Shown: positions 7,541 through 17,134 of the stretch, piece after piece
Layout: every line of letters starts with the position of its first letter
Numbering within the stretch: position 1 is the stretch's first letter
From: Nemertoderma westbladi
Lineage: Eukaryota; Xenacoelomorpha; Nemertodermatida; Nemertodermatidae
DNA: 23,116 bases
Assembly (NCBI GenBank): GCA_032718475.1
Contig: JAUCBJ010006630.1
Location: 1 to 23,116, forward strand
Direction: 5' to 3'
Made by a program: the position numbers and the translations under genes
Notes under the pieces: model-generated
Seen by the model: only the letters and a program-made list of their open reading frames with translations
The model's database searches: none
Told to the model about the DNA's origin: nothing

Positions 7541-8227
7541 TTAAAATTAGTAGAATTAGTAATTTATAGAACGTCCCTAACTGACAGGCTTTTATGGTAG
7601 TTTTATTCGTATTTGGCTAGCTATAGATAGTTAGTTAGTTTGTAATTATTTTGTTTTACGCCATGTGTTTGTGGTGTTACTTTTTTCGGTACTTGAAAAG
7701 GTATGCAAGGTTTAAAGACCAATTTGTATCGGTACCTGGGAAGATTTTTGTAGACTAGTTAGTAAAACTCTCACCTTCGACTTTTCAGGACTCAAGGACT
7801 CATTTCTGGAATGCCTTGAGGGATTAGGCCGTTTTTAGCAAGTTTGGGAGACACAAAATTTGCCTGCGATGCTGGAAACTGTACAGTTCTCGTCCGGTTT
7901 GTATCTGGGAATTTGTACGACTGGAAGATCAAAGGAGTGTAAGTTTTACAACTCGTGTCGTTTAAACTTAGAGCGCAGTAGTACTCAAAATTTGTGGGTT
8001 CCACTGTCTAATTAGTGTGTTTGTTGGTACTTATTTTCCCATTAGACGTTGCAGTTTTGCCTATTATTTGTACTTGTTGATCTACATTTTGGTAGCGTAT
8101 ACCGTTATCTCACTTATTCGTACAAATTTAGCTGGTACGCTGAATTATTATTATTTTAATTATATACCTTTTGATTTTATTTGTACCGGTTAGGGTATAT
8201 ATATAGTATATATATGTACCGAGGTAA

Positions 8228-8256
8228 GTTTTGACATTTTGACATTTTGACATTTC
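8228..8256 (+). repeat. Three tandem TTTTGACA units
   Basis: A 9-bp unit (TTTTGACAT) repeated three times, preceded by a TATATATAGTATATATAT tract at 8197-8215. Simple sequence just upstream of the gag frame. Confidence 0.8.
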
Positions 8257-8308
8257 TATATTCTGACACTTAGACATTTATTACCCATACTTGACGTATA
8301 TAATAGAC

Positions 8309-9850
8309 ATGAGTGATATACCATACTCGACTTAATACCCACCTTCCGACTATGACTCGTGTGACCCAGACAGATTGACAGTAGATGACCCGAGAAGGAG
8401 GACCCGCAATTCTACAGATGTCACACTGTGTGCGTCGCCGGTACTGCAAACGGAAATACCGGAAGCCGTAACGTGTGGCGACGGTAGAACTGAAGACTTC
8501 CTTACCGTCCCGCAGACCAGATCGCAGGAACCGGACATGGTAAGTTTGGCTGGAAGCCAAGAGAACATTATTAGGTATATAGGAGGACACATAGCCCAAA
8601 TTACTCAAAACTTTGGAGAAGGTTTTCGCATTTTGCGCAAGTTAACCACCCCAATGTCGAGATACGAGTTCTACACCTTACAGGTAAGGATAGAAAGTAG
8701 GGTACATGCCTCCGTAGATAAACTTAGAGGTTTACACAAACTCGCGGAGTTGCGTGGAGACAACTTTACGCAAGTAAAGATAATCAATAAGTTGGTAAGT
8801 GCGAGGGAAAGCCTCATCCAGTTTAAGTCGGTTGTAGAATTAACTCAACAAGAGCAACTCGATCAACTGATGGGTGAGTCTGCTTCCGACGCGTTGTTAC
8901 AACCCAAAGAGGAAGAAGAACTATATTGCCTGGACGGGAGGTTAGAAACGCTCATCAATTTTCTTTGTAGATGCGGCGTACCGATAGAAGAACCGGAAGT
9001 CGAACCATGAAGAACCACGTAGAACAGCGTCTGTGATTACTCGACAACAACAGGAGGTCGCACGCCGACAACAAGTCGCCGAGGAAGAAGCGCAATGACA
9101 GATGGTTCAGATTGCCAGCGAGGGAGAGAACAACAAAGGGAAGAAGAAGCGAATATTGCAAAACTCCAGGCTCAAGCCGAATTTGAAGCCTTGGAAGTGC
9201 AGAGACTGGAGGATGACTGAGCTCGAGAAGCAGCCGCAGCGGCAGCAGCATGACAGATGGCAGCAGCTGAAGAGTTAAGGCGAGTTGTGGTGAAAAACTC
9301 AGCCGAAAAAGCAGCATCCGAAGCTTGTGCCGAGTTAAAGGCGCGACAAATAAAAGCTTGTTTAGCTGTACAGGAGATGGAGTTAGCTGCGCAACAACAA
9401 GAGGCCAACTGACGAAAAAGGGAGATGAAACTCCAATTCGAGTTAAACCGGAGATCACGGGAGTTATCAAATGTGTAAGAGGACCTTGAACTCGACGCAA
9501 GTGATAGATCCATAAGGTCCCGAGTTGGACATGACTTGTCTGCCCTGGATCGCTTGGAGGTTTGAAATCGCAAAATTCATAAGCGAATAGAAGAAGGAAG
9601 CGTGGGAGCGATTGAGCGAAGAGAAGAATTCGTAGAGAATTACTGCAAACGTTTTCCCCAAGTGATTCCCATGCTCAAACCTACGACTTTAATGAAACCG
9701 AGTATAATTGTAAAATTGAAGGAGATATCGCCCGTACAATCGACCCGAAGTAACAGGTTTGTTATGTCGGAGTCAACCCCAGCATACTTTGTGCACACAA
9801 AGTTATTTTGCCCTGACGGTAAAATAAAGTACTCTCGACTCTTTTTATGA
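8309..9850 (+). pseudogene. gag: BEL/Pao-type Gag, N-terminal helical and coiled-coil region
   Basis: The chosen start is ATG 8309 (MSDIPYST), in frame with the long open stretch to 9009 apart from TAA 8333. The first part (about 8600-8890) reads KLRGLHKLAELRGDNFTQVK and RESLIQFKSVVE, a helical pattern like the N-terminus of BEL/Pao Gag proteins. After a frameshift near 9005 a Gln/Glu/Arg/Ala-rich coiled coil follows: QQQEVARRQQVAEEEAQ, then after a second shift near 9115 EEEANIAKLQAQAEFEALEV and AREAAAAAAA, up to a basic domain and the stop at 9848. In-frame stops are TGA at 9096, 9218, 9251, 9410 and 9563, and TAA at 8333 and 9476. Each can be explained by one C-to-T change from Arg or Gln codons. 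Gag would form the particle. This copy cannot. Confidence 0.72.
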
Positions 9851-10440
9851 GTCAATACAATTTGTCCCCTCTGATTTTGACACCGATTTTGTCTTTCCCG
9901 ATTTTGTCCTCTGTGTTTGCATGGTATGTGTCCGATTTTGTGTTTACTGTTATGTACTTGATATTGTGACCATCTGTTGAGTACACGTGTACAGTGACTG
10001 CTAAGTGGTTACTTGTTCCTAGCTTTTGTGCTAGTCAGTATTGTTGTGGAACATACTTCCCCTTAATACTGCCGGCGAGGCGGGTGAAAACGAGTCAATA
10101 TTCCATGCTGGGTAGCGCAAGCCCACGTGGGAAAAGACCATCGGTTAGGCCCAAGGGCGATGTTGGTGCTCGATCGCTATCGACTGGTCCACCTGCCAGT
10201 TATCTTTTTGAGTGGGCTCAATGTGCAGTCATGCCACAGTAAGTTGACAGTAGCCAATCAATTGGTGCTCTGAATGGCTACACGCGCGACGAGCTGTGCT
10301 GGTGTGATCGGGGGACCGAAAACAGAACCTGGGAAGCATCAGGCCACCCTCCGGCCCGGGTCTGATAAGAACATCAGTCGGACTGGCCCCAGGGGTGGTG
10401 GAAACAAGTCCGCATCATGGGTGCGCCTTTAGCTGAAGGA
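9851..10440 (+). other. Non-coding block inside the gag region
   Basis: Between the coiled-coil part and the next gag-like frame every frame is densely stopped. The start is T-rich with several GATTTTG words (9877-9936). The rest is noticeably more GC-rich than the neighbourhood. It could be the 5' leader of a second BEL copy, an insertion, or a heavily diverged gag linker. It has no clear terminal repeats or duplicated target. Confidence 0.45.
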
Positions 10441-11640
10441 GCCCAGAAGGACGCAAGTGGACAGCGACTCATCTAGTGACTCGGAGTCGATGGAATGGGA
10501 AAAATTCCATGCTGGAGTGGCGGATGATTACAAATGAGAGGAGATATCGATGAATCCTTACATCGACAATCCTCCACAAGAAACACCTCTCCAGAAACCC
10601 ACGTTGCAACCGGCTGAGACGATTAGCACCAACCGACTCGCCGAAATAATGTGACATGCTGACAAGCTCAGATTGAAGAGCCACTCAAAGCTCCAGCATC
10701 AGATCGATCACAGACCAGTGTTGAATTGGAATGACCTAGATCACATCGACCACCATTTAGAGAACCGGAAACTAGACAAACTCCGAACCATCGAGGAGAC
10801 GATACCGTTAACCTTTCCCACTGACAAACAACGCGTGGACAGGAACGACTGGACGCCATTACCGAACAGGGACACAGACAGTTGGACTTAGTTAACAAGA
10901 TTTCTAAGTTTGTAGCCAAACACTGATTGCTGTCACAACAACCGCCAGTTCTCTGGCAACGCGAAACACTGGCGTACGCTTATAGACTACGTAGAGTCCC
11001 AGATCGCTATGTGTGCCTTCACATCAACGGAGAAGTTTAATTATTTACTCCAGGTTCTATCTGGTGAGCCGAAAAGATTAGCAGAGACCTTTATTGGTGT
11101 TCCGAACACCTTCGAGTTGGCTTATGACCGCTTGTTTTCCATTTATGGCGGCAACGTAGCCAAGGTTAAATCTATTATAGAAGACCTCTGTAAAGGCACG
11201 TGTTTCGAAACCAATTGATCTTCTACGACTTGCGGACGAAATTATAAACGCTATTGGGACTTTACGGTCCATCGGTCAACTCGAGTACGCCAATAGTTCT
11301 AATTAGGATCATCTGTAGACTCCATCATCGGTTGCACCAAGAATGGCGACGGATAGAGTACCAGCGTGAAGAGGCCGGCGGCCTATTAAAGCTCACCGAC
11401 ATTTACCAATAGATTTCGCAAGAGGCCGTGGTTGAGACCAGGTCTAACTACACTAACCACCATATAGTGAAAGAAGGAATAGCTATAGCTGCACCGAATC
11501 GGACCAAACAATTTCCGACGAACACAAAGGCCGTGACTTATACCACCCAAAGGAAACTTTTAAAGTTCTGACGCCAATCGGTACCAAACAGCCATGACAA
11601 CAGTTGCCGGTGGATTTTGTGGGATGCCCCTATTGCAAGC
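10441..11640 (+). pseudogene. gag: BEL/Pao-type Gag, central (DUF1759-like) region
   Basis: The frame starts with an acidic Ser/Asp stretch (DSDSSSDSESMEWEKF near 10460-10510) and a linker. After frameshifts near 10845 and 10940 it gives FSGNAKHWRTLIDYVESQIA and TEKFNYLLQVLSGEPKRLAE, then AYDRLFSIYGG. These are the 'FsGd..W..F', 'KfxyLlxxLxGeA' and 'Y..A...L...yG' signatures of the Gag domain of BEL/Pao elements. Downstream, broken frames give LHQEWRRIEYQ and LLKLTDIYQ, typical of the region before the zinc knuckles. In-frame stops are TGA at 10535, 10652 and 10924 and TAG at 11410. The domain normally mediates capsid assembly. Confidence 0.8.
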
Positions 11641-12030
11641 GGAATGACAGAAAATATAGAGGACACAAGCTATGCGGATGTTGTGCTTTTAAAGATTTAG
11701 GAGTTGAGGAAAGATGACTCCAGATTCGCCCGTTGGATTCTTGTTGGAGATGTACCATGCCTGGACACGTCTGGAAGGACTGCCCAAACGATGACACATG
11801 TCCTCTATATGGACATAACCACGACACGTTACTCCACACGAATATTCATACTCCGACTAAGCGCTTTCGACAAGAGCATCCAGATAAAGCGGCTAGATGT
11901 GACGCGATTTACAAAGAGCATGCACCGCGTGAAATCAGTACCTTCTATACTGATTGTATGGACCAATCCGGATCATCGGACGAGGACGAGGAGGAAGATG
12001 ACACCTTTTACGTGCATGCAGGGGAGGAAC
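11600..12030 (+). pseudogene. gag: Zinc-knuckle region of BEL/Pao-type Gag-Pol
   Basis: One frame carries three Cys/His clusters. CPYCKRNDRKYRGHKLCGCC is at 11620-11680. CWRCTMPGHVWKDC is a perfect C-x2-C-x4-H-x4-C knuckle, at 11748-11789. CPLYGHNHDTLLH follows, the shortened last cluster that BEL/Pao proteins have right before the protease. One in-frame TGA (11715) separates the first and second clusters. A strongly acidic linker (SSDEDEEEDD) follows. These knuckles bind the element RNA in the particle. The arrangement is one of the clearest family markers in the window. Confidence 0.88.
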
Positions 12031-12400
12031 AACCATCGATAACACACCTCACACAGAACCAATTGAAGGGGTTTAGCGTGATTCTTATAAAGATTACCGG
12101 AACCCAAGGGAGCAAGCATATATACACTACCCTAGACTCTGCGTCATCGCATAGTTACGTCGACGAACAAGTAGCCGATGCAGTTACGGACATGAGTAAA
12201 GACTGCTCAGTACACTGTTAGCAGCATGCATGGTAAAAGGGCAATACCTGTGACTAGAGTAAAATTAACCTTAGATACTCTTATTTATAAAGTGGAACAC
12301 AGCAAGGAGGAATGCTCACTACTTCCGGTAAGAAATTTGACCTTTGCAGCTAAGAAGGACTTTAGTATCTTGCTCGGCCCTGCGCCAGAGTAATCACTGG
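12031..12400 (+). pseudogene. pol: Retroviral-type aspartic protease domain (BEL/Pao)
   Basis: The active-site loop reads TLDSASSHSYV (Asp at 12135-12137), a variant of the LDSGSS motif with Gly replaced by Ala. It is preceded by the beta strand FSVILIKI. After a frameshift near 12210 the domain continues with MHGKRAIPVTRVKLTL and FSILLGPAPE, the usual protease strands, then TAA at 12391, which can come from CAA. The protease would cleave Gag-Pol. The Gly-to-Ala change in the motif, the shift and the stop mean this copy is not functional. Confidence 0.75.
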
Positions 12401-14290
12401 AAGACCGTAAGTATTTCCGATATCTTGGAATACCGAAATGTCCTGTTAATTATCGATCAATTGCAATGTTAATTGGGATGGATGAGTTTAACTTGCATCA
12501 AGTAGGGGAAATACGCCCATCTGTTATAACAGCGGGCAACCCTTACGCATGTAGAACTCCTATAGGTTGGTATACTAGAGCCCCTGTGCATTCACTAGAG
12601 GTAAGTGACCAGGAAGACGACGTATTGAGCACGTGTAGTTTGTTGACTACTACGATAGCTAATTATCCTTCACACTCCTGTGGTCCAATTGTACGGACAG
12701 TATTACAAAAGACTTGCGTCACGACTGACACTGACGTAACGGATCTGGACAAGACCACACGGACCTCTAACATACAGCTACTTGCAGCAAAACAGGTTGT
12801 ATCGACTACCAAAGACCAAAGGGTTGTCGCCATGGTTGACTCGATGAATGAGGGTTTCGGAAGTCTTGCGAGCCTACCGACAAATCCGAAGCTCATTGAC
12901 CCCATTCACCCAGCTTCGACACCGGTCGCTGATCTTGGAAGGCTTGCAAGCATACCGATAGATCAAAAGGTTGTCGAATTTCTTCAAAACTTTTCGATGC
13001 TGACTAGTGACAACAGAAGGCTTGCAAGTCTACCAGCCACATTGACACTAGCCACCGCAGTGGACGATGACATAGATGAGGACTATGGCGCAGTGCAAGC
13101 AGCGCTTGACCAACTGCTGACTGAGAAGACCATTAAATGGTCGGAACAGGACTCAGCAGAACCCGGTAGTTACGAGACCGCTATATCAAAACAGGAAAAA
13201 TGGTCATTAAAGATTATGAAGGATACCATTCGCCAGACCGCGAATGGCCACTATGAAGTTGGCATGTTGTGGCGCCATGGACAACCTAAGCTCGTTAACA
13301 ACTACCCGCTCGCTTTGAGACGACTTAAGACAATACGGCAGCGGCTGTTGCGTGATGAGACAGCCCATATGCAATACAATGTACAACTACAGACGTATCT
13401 CCAAAAGGAATATGCCATTAGGATGACAAATCCTGAGGTAACCACAGAACAAACATATTACCTGCCACATCATTTCGTTCAACACCCAGACAAACCTGGC
13501 AAGGTGCATGTAGTCAATGACTGCGCAGCACTTTACCAAGGGATGTCTATGAACAGCGAATTGATGGACGGGCTGAATATGAATAATTACCTCATGGGAG
13601 TCCTAATGCATTTTAGACAACGCAAGGTGGCCTTCACCTGTGACGTGGAGGCCATGTTTCACCAGGTTAAAACTTTGCAGTGGGACAGGGACATTTTGAA
13701 GTTTCTTTGGTACCCAGATGGAAATTTAGAACTTCCATCAGAAACTTACCAAATGCAGGTAAGAATTTTTGGGGCCTGGGACAGCCCCAACTGCACCATG
13801 TACGCCCTAAAGCAGACTGCATTAGACAGATGAGACCAATTTGACCCAGAAGTAGTTCAGACAGTGGAACAAGATTTCTACGTGGATGACGGCCTCAAGA
13901 GTCGTGTCCCTCTGGAGCGTGCTGCGTCCATAGCGCACCAACTCCAAAATTGTCTCGCCGAGGGCAGATTCCACCTTACAAAATTTGCTTCCAATAAACC
14001 CAAACTGGTAAACTCATTTGACCAAACGGATCGTAGTGGAGGTGACCTAGATTTAGACCTTGAATCTCTATCTACGACCAAGGTATTAGGACTTAGTTGG
14101 AACCCGAACACTGACAACTTTAGGGTGCGAGTAAGGTCCAATGACAAGACGAGACCTCTCACCAAGAGGACTTGCTGATCGACCATGAGTCGTCTGTATG
14201 ACCCACTGTGTTTCATTAGTCCAGTGATCCTACACGCTAGGATCATACTCCACAGCATTTGGCAAGCCGGACTGGAATGGGATGACCAGA
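12401..14290 (+). pseudogene. pol: Reverse transcriptase of the BEL/Pao-type element
   Basis: The open stretch 12466-13830 encodes LIGMDEFNLHQVGEIRP and RTPIGWYTRAP, the conserved BEL/Pao segment linking protease and RT. Next come TYYLPHHFVQHPDKPGKVHV (fingers), FTCDVEAMFHQV (motif A with catalytic Asp, about 13636-13668) and the motif B-like IFGAWDSPNC. After a single TGA (13831) comes FYVDDG with both catalytic Asp residues at 13885-13890, then LAEGRFHLTKFASNKP and KVLGLSWNP of the palm and thumb. A TGA at 14176 is followed in frame by MSRLYDPLCFISPVI, the 'yDPlG...P' segment, to a frameshift near 14288. An insertion-like stretch at 12600-13060 contains degenerate repeats of RLASLP/RLASIP. 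RT copies the element RNA into DNA in the particle. The copy is inactivated by stops and shifts. Confidence 0.92.
12840..13050 (+). repeat. Degenerate in-frame repeat in the pol linker (LASLP motif)
   Basis: Within the RT frame GSLASLPTNPK (near 12860-12892), GRLASIPIDQK (near 12937-12969) and RRLASLPATLT (near 13017-13048) recur about every 80 bp, with matching DNA words (GGAAGTCTTGCGAGCCTACC, GGAAGGCTTGCAAGCATACC, AGAAGGCTTGCAAGTCTACC). This is a local three-copy repeat between the RT-linker signature and the fingers. Confidence 0.75.
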
Positions 14291-14990
14291 CCACATCCCA
14301 GAAGAGCTAGCTGAGCAATGGAGGGACTGGGAAGCCCAACTGACGTTCCTACAAGACTATACGATACCACGGGTATACTTTCCTTTACAGACCACCTTTC
14401 CTGCCGACTTGGAGCTTCACAGCTTCAGCGGCGCTAGTTAGGATGGGCTGGAGGTTACTCTATACTTCTGACGACAAGTGACTTTGGACAGCTACGAAGT
14501 GTCTCTCGTTACTTAAAGAGCAAAAACCATGCCATTGAAGTATATGACAGTACCTTGTGGTGAGCTACAAGCCGGGATGATATCCACCGATATTTCCAGT
14601 CTAGTTCAACGTGAGCTGGAAGCTAACTTGAAGGTAACATATTGGACTTATGCGACGTTAGTACTTTGGTACATAAATAACAAAACATTCAATTTCAAGA
14701 CTTTCATGGCTAACAGACGGGCTGAAATACTGGACCGGTCGCTCAAACAAAATTGGCGTCACTATCCAGGGAAACTGAACCCATCTGACATTGCATCACG
14801 GGAATGTTACCTATTGACTTTTATAAACCGGACAATATGTCATTTTGGTTTAAAGGACCTGACTTCCTACAGTAACCATCTACTAGGATCGGCATGCTGC
14901 ATTGCAGCTGCATGTTAAGAATGCTGTGCCGGCTTGTCAACAAAATTGCACCGCCACAACTCCCTATCACCCATGACATTTGCTAGATCA
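14286..14990 (+). pseudogene. pol: RNase H domain of the BEL/Pao-type element
   Basis: The frame gives IPEELAEQWRDWEAQL and IPRVYFPL, the segment leading into RNase H, then LELHSFSGAS, where the family has a catalytic Asp before Ala-Ser and this copy has Gly. TAG 14439, TGA 14469 and TAA 14514 interrupt it. From 14529 it continues with MTVPCGELQAG (catalytic Glu retained), YWTYATLVLWYINN, where the usual WTDS motif has lost its Asp, FKTFMANRRAEI, and LNPSDIASRE, the 'NPADlaSRG' motif. In another frame WFKGPDFLQ (14842-14872) is the known 'W..GP.FL' segment. RNase H normally degrades RNA in RNA-DNA hybrids. The loss of two catalytic Asp residues would abolish that. Confidence 0.88.
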
Positions 14991-15185
14991 TCCGCATCTT
15001 TAAGGCCAGTGTCCTTAAGGCCAGCGACCATCAGACGAATGGCTACCATTATTCGATGCGACAACTAACACCATACCAGATGGTGCCGAGATAAAAATCA
15101 CAATGTTGTCAAATTGAAAGCGAAAGCCAACGCGAAGGTCAAGAGGAAACAAGGATGGACGAAATCTGATGACCTGGACATTAGA

Positions 15186-15425
15186 CCAGACATTACTCCA
15201 GACGTCTCACCAGACACTCGACCAGACGTACTGACGAATCTTTCGCCGGATGTTCCGCGGGAGACTTCTTCAGATGTTTCGCCAGATTGTTCACCAGATG
15301 TCTCACCTGATTATTCTCCAGAAGCGACACCAGATTGTTTTCCGGATTATTCGCGAGATTGCGTTTTGGAGCTCTCAACAGAATGTCTACCGGACATCCC
15401 ACCAGACTTTCCACCAGACAGGTTG
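15186..15425 (+). repeat. 20-unit 12-bp tandem repeat coding Pro-Asp-x-Ser
   Basis: Twenty consecutive 12-bp units with consensus CCAGATGTCTCA, no length change in any unit. Read in the frame of the preceding basic stretch KAKANAKVKRKQGW (15114-15160), the second residue is Asp or Glu in 19 of 20 units, the first is mostly Pro and the fourth mostly Ser, Thr or Pro. The array lies between the RNase H and integrase parts of pol, where no such repeat is normal for the family. The integrase continues in another frame, so a shift lies at about 15426. Confidence 0.92.
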
Positions 15426-16000
15426 ATATTATTAAACATTATCAATTGAGATATTTCGCACGAGAGTTCACAGCGATCAATCAGGGTAAACAGATCAAGT
15501 CTTCACCGATCTTGATTTGGAGTCCAATAATTTACAAAGGCTTACTTTGTCACAAGTCCAGAATCCAAAACATTGACTTTGCACTTGACTTTAGGTATCC
15601 TATCATCATACCGCAACACCACGAGTTACAGCATGCTATGATACTGAACACACACATACGACTCAAACACGTAGGTAGACACCACTGTCTATCACACTTA
15701 CGCTCGAGGTTTGTACTGATTCGGCCTAGTAAGGCATTGGGTTCAGTGACACGTAACTGTATTATTTGTAAGAAGGTGCACGTGAGGATAGGACACCAAG
15801 AGATGAGTGAACTACCATTAGCAAGGTTACAGGCATATAGACCCCCTTTCACTGAGACAGGGATAGACTGTTTTGGACCTATAATCTCGAAACGCGGAAG
15901 AGTACAGGTAAAATGTTGGGGATTAATCTTCACCTGCATGGCCAGCAGAGCTGTCCACATTGAACGCGTGACAGATTTAACCACCAATGACCAAACCACC
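15410..16000 (+). pseudogene. pol: Integrase, zinc-binding and first core part (BEL/Pao)
   Basis: Frame from about 15413. The start resembles the helical linker before the integrase finger (QLRYFAREFTAINQGK). RYPIIIPQHHELQH precedes the zinc finger HIRLKH...CIIC (H-x4-H and C-x2-C, about 15652-15765). MSELPLARLQAYRPPFTETG and IDCFGPI contain the first catalytic Asp, and FTCMASRAVHIERV is a strong BEL/Pao core signature. The frame is lost near 15990 and the domain continues in a different frame. Integrase inserts the DNA copy into the genome, but this copy is broken. Confidence 0.9.
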
Positions 16001-16787
16001 AAACTTACGGCGATTTATCGCTAGACGTGGATTGGTCAAATCCATTTATTGCGACCAAGGGACTAACTTTGTGGATGCACGGAACGAAATCACCAGAGCC
16101 TTAAAGAGGTTGGACCAAAATCAAATTTCCGATGAACTACGCCCTTACAATATTGTCTGCAGCTTTAACACTTCTGACAGTCCGTGGAGAGGCGGAGTTT
16201 GGGAAAGACTGATTGGGTCAATCAAAACGGCTATGGCGAAAGTAATACCAACGCAACGCATCTTGACAGACGACCAACTGATGATGTTGTTAATAGAAAT
16301 CGAAGTGGTTTTGAACACTAGACCGATCGCTTTGATCCCAGACAACAATGACTCACAGTTTGCCTTGACACCAGCGCACCTGCTTATGCAGGCGCCGACG
16401 ACATTGTTGCCCACTTCGGTACCTGTTGATAGCGACGGATACGGCAACAAGGATTGAAAAATCACTCAGTTATCAGCCAACAAATTCTGGGAAATATGGC
16501 AGAAGTACTATTTGCCCTCTATTTCGGCCAGAACCTCTTGGTATCTTAATACCCAATGTCTAAGACGCGGTGATCACGTTTTATTGGCTGAAACCAATTT
16601 GAAACGACGGCTTTGGCTGACTGGAGTCATTTTGACCACACACCCAACATCTGGTGTAGTAAGGACAGTAACTGTACGGAATATTGACGGACGTACCATA
16701 GATAGGCCTGTACAACGTCTTGTGCTCCTTGAGGAGACTAGAAATGAGACGGGAGACTACAAATCTCTACCTAACCTCAGTAAATAG
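15987..16787 (+). pseudogene. pol: Integrase, second core part and C-terminal domain (BEL/Pao)
   Basis: The frame gives RRGLVKSIYCDQGTNFVDA with the second catalytic Asp, WRGGVWERLIGSIK, and LLIEIEVVLNTRPIAL with the catalytic Glu, so all three DDE residues are kept across the two integrase parts. FALTPAHLLM is the usual 'LTPaHfL' motif. After TGA 16455 the same frame continues with KFWEIWQKYYLPS, RRGDHVLLAETNLKRRLW and the RPVQRLVLLE terminus, the DNA-binding C-terminal fold of the family. The TAG at 16785 is probably close to the natural end of Pol. Confidence 0.9.
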
Positions 16788-17034
16788 AGATGTGGGACCC
16801 TTGATAGTTTTGACTGTATTTTGGATTTTGTATTACTGTACATTTGTATTCTTCTTCACTGTAGATTAAAGACAGCAGTGGAATTCCATTGTCTTTATAT
16901 GTTAACATGGAAGGTATAACCCTTATGTATCACATCGGAGCGGGATAGTGTGTACAGTAGGAATGGAATTCCACTTGGAACCCACAAGTGAGACGTTTTT
17001 CAAAAATTATTAGATTTGATGGATTTAGTTGGAT
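16788..17034 (+). other. 3' region of the BEL/Pao element with a 14-bp inverted repeat
   Basis: Directly follows the integrase. It should hold the polypurine tract and the start of the 3' LTR, but neither could be fixed. AGTGGAATTCCATT (16877-16890) is the perfect reverse complement of 16962-16975, which may mark a small foldback. The TTAA-flanked palindrome begins immediately after, so any 3' LTR is interrupted or lost. Confidence 0.45.
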
Positions 17035-17038
17035 TTAA
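17035..17038. repeat. TTAA target site, left
   Basis: TTAA directly before the CCCTATTAGTACC terminus of the palindrome; its partner is at 20161-20164. Confidence 0.8.
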
Positions 17039-17080
17039 CCCTATTAGTACCGGGCTATAAAATGCTGTACAAATACCGGG
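17039..17080 (+). repeat. Outer terminal inverted repeat, left
   Basis: About 42 bases from CCCTATTAGTACCGGG to AAATACCGGG match the reverse complement of 20119-20160 without a visible difference. This is the best conserved part of the palindrome and likely the transposase recognition end. Confidence 0.9.
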
Positions 17081-17134
17081 GGGGGGGGGGGGGGGGGGTC
17101 ATAGTCGCCCTGCCCCCCCCCCCCCCCCCCCCCC
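17078..17134. repeat. Poly-G (21) and poly-C (22) tracts
   Basis: G21 at 17078-17098 and C22 at 17113-17134 with a 14-nt spacer. They can pair with each other as a hairpin or form four-stranded structures. The corresponding place in the right arm (20095-20120) is much shorter, so the left side is expanded. Such runs are also where assemblies fail, so exact lengths are doubtful. Confidence 0.85.

Larger units (their letters stand above)
6725..8308 (+). other. Presumed 5' leader/LTR region of the BEL/Pao-type element
   Basis: No coding frame is recognisable between the microsatellite and the gag start at 8309. The stretch contains a repeated CAGNAGGAGATATTCT-like motif (see separate entry), an imperfect duplication of a TTTGACTG...CAGTATTGTTAC segment (6889-6922 and 6940-6970) and a TATATAAA word at 6996-7003. 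By position it should contain the 5' LTR and primer-binding site of the retrotransposon downstream. I could not find a matching copy 3' of the integrase or a convincing tRNA-complementary site, so the LTR limits are left open. Confidence 0.4.

Noticed and set aside
6725-8308. A complete 5' LTR matched by a 3' LTR at 16788-17034 or after 20165
   Set aside because: No shared stretch beyond short T-rich words was found by eye; a self-alignment would be needed.
8955-9573. Long minus-strand open frames opposite the gag coiled coil
   Set aside because: They mirror the Gln/Ala/Glu-rich plus-strand coding and have biased Ser/Leu/Ala composition without motifs.
9994-10242. Plus-strand 82-codon open frame inside the non-coding gag block
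   Set aside because: No motif and no relation to Gag; it is isolated between heavily stopped sequence.
8309-16787. Recoded TGA/TAA/TAG or RNA editing that keeps the BEL element functional
   Set aside because: Frameshifts and lost RNase H residues accompany the stops, so ordinary pseudogene decay explains them better.
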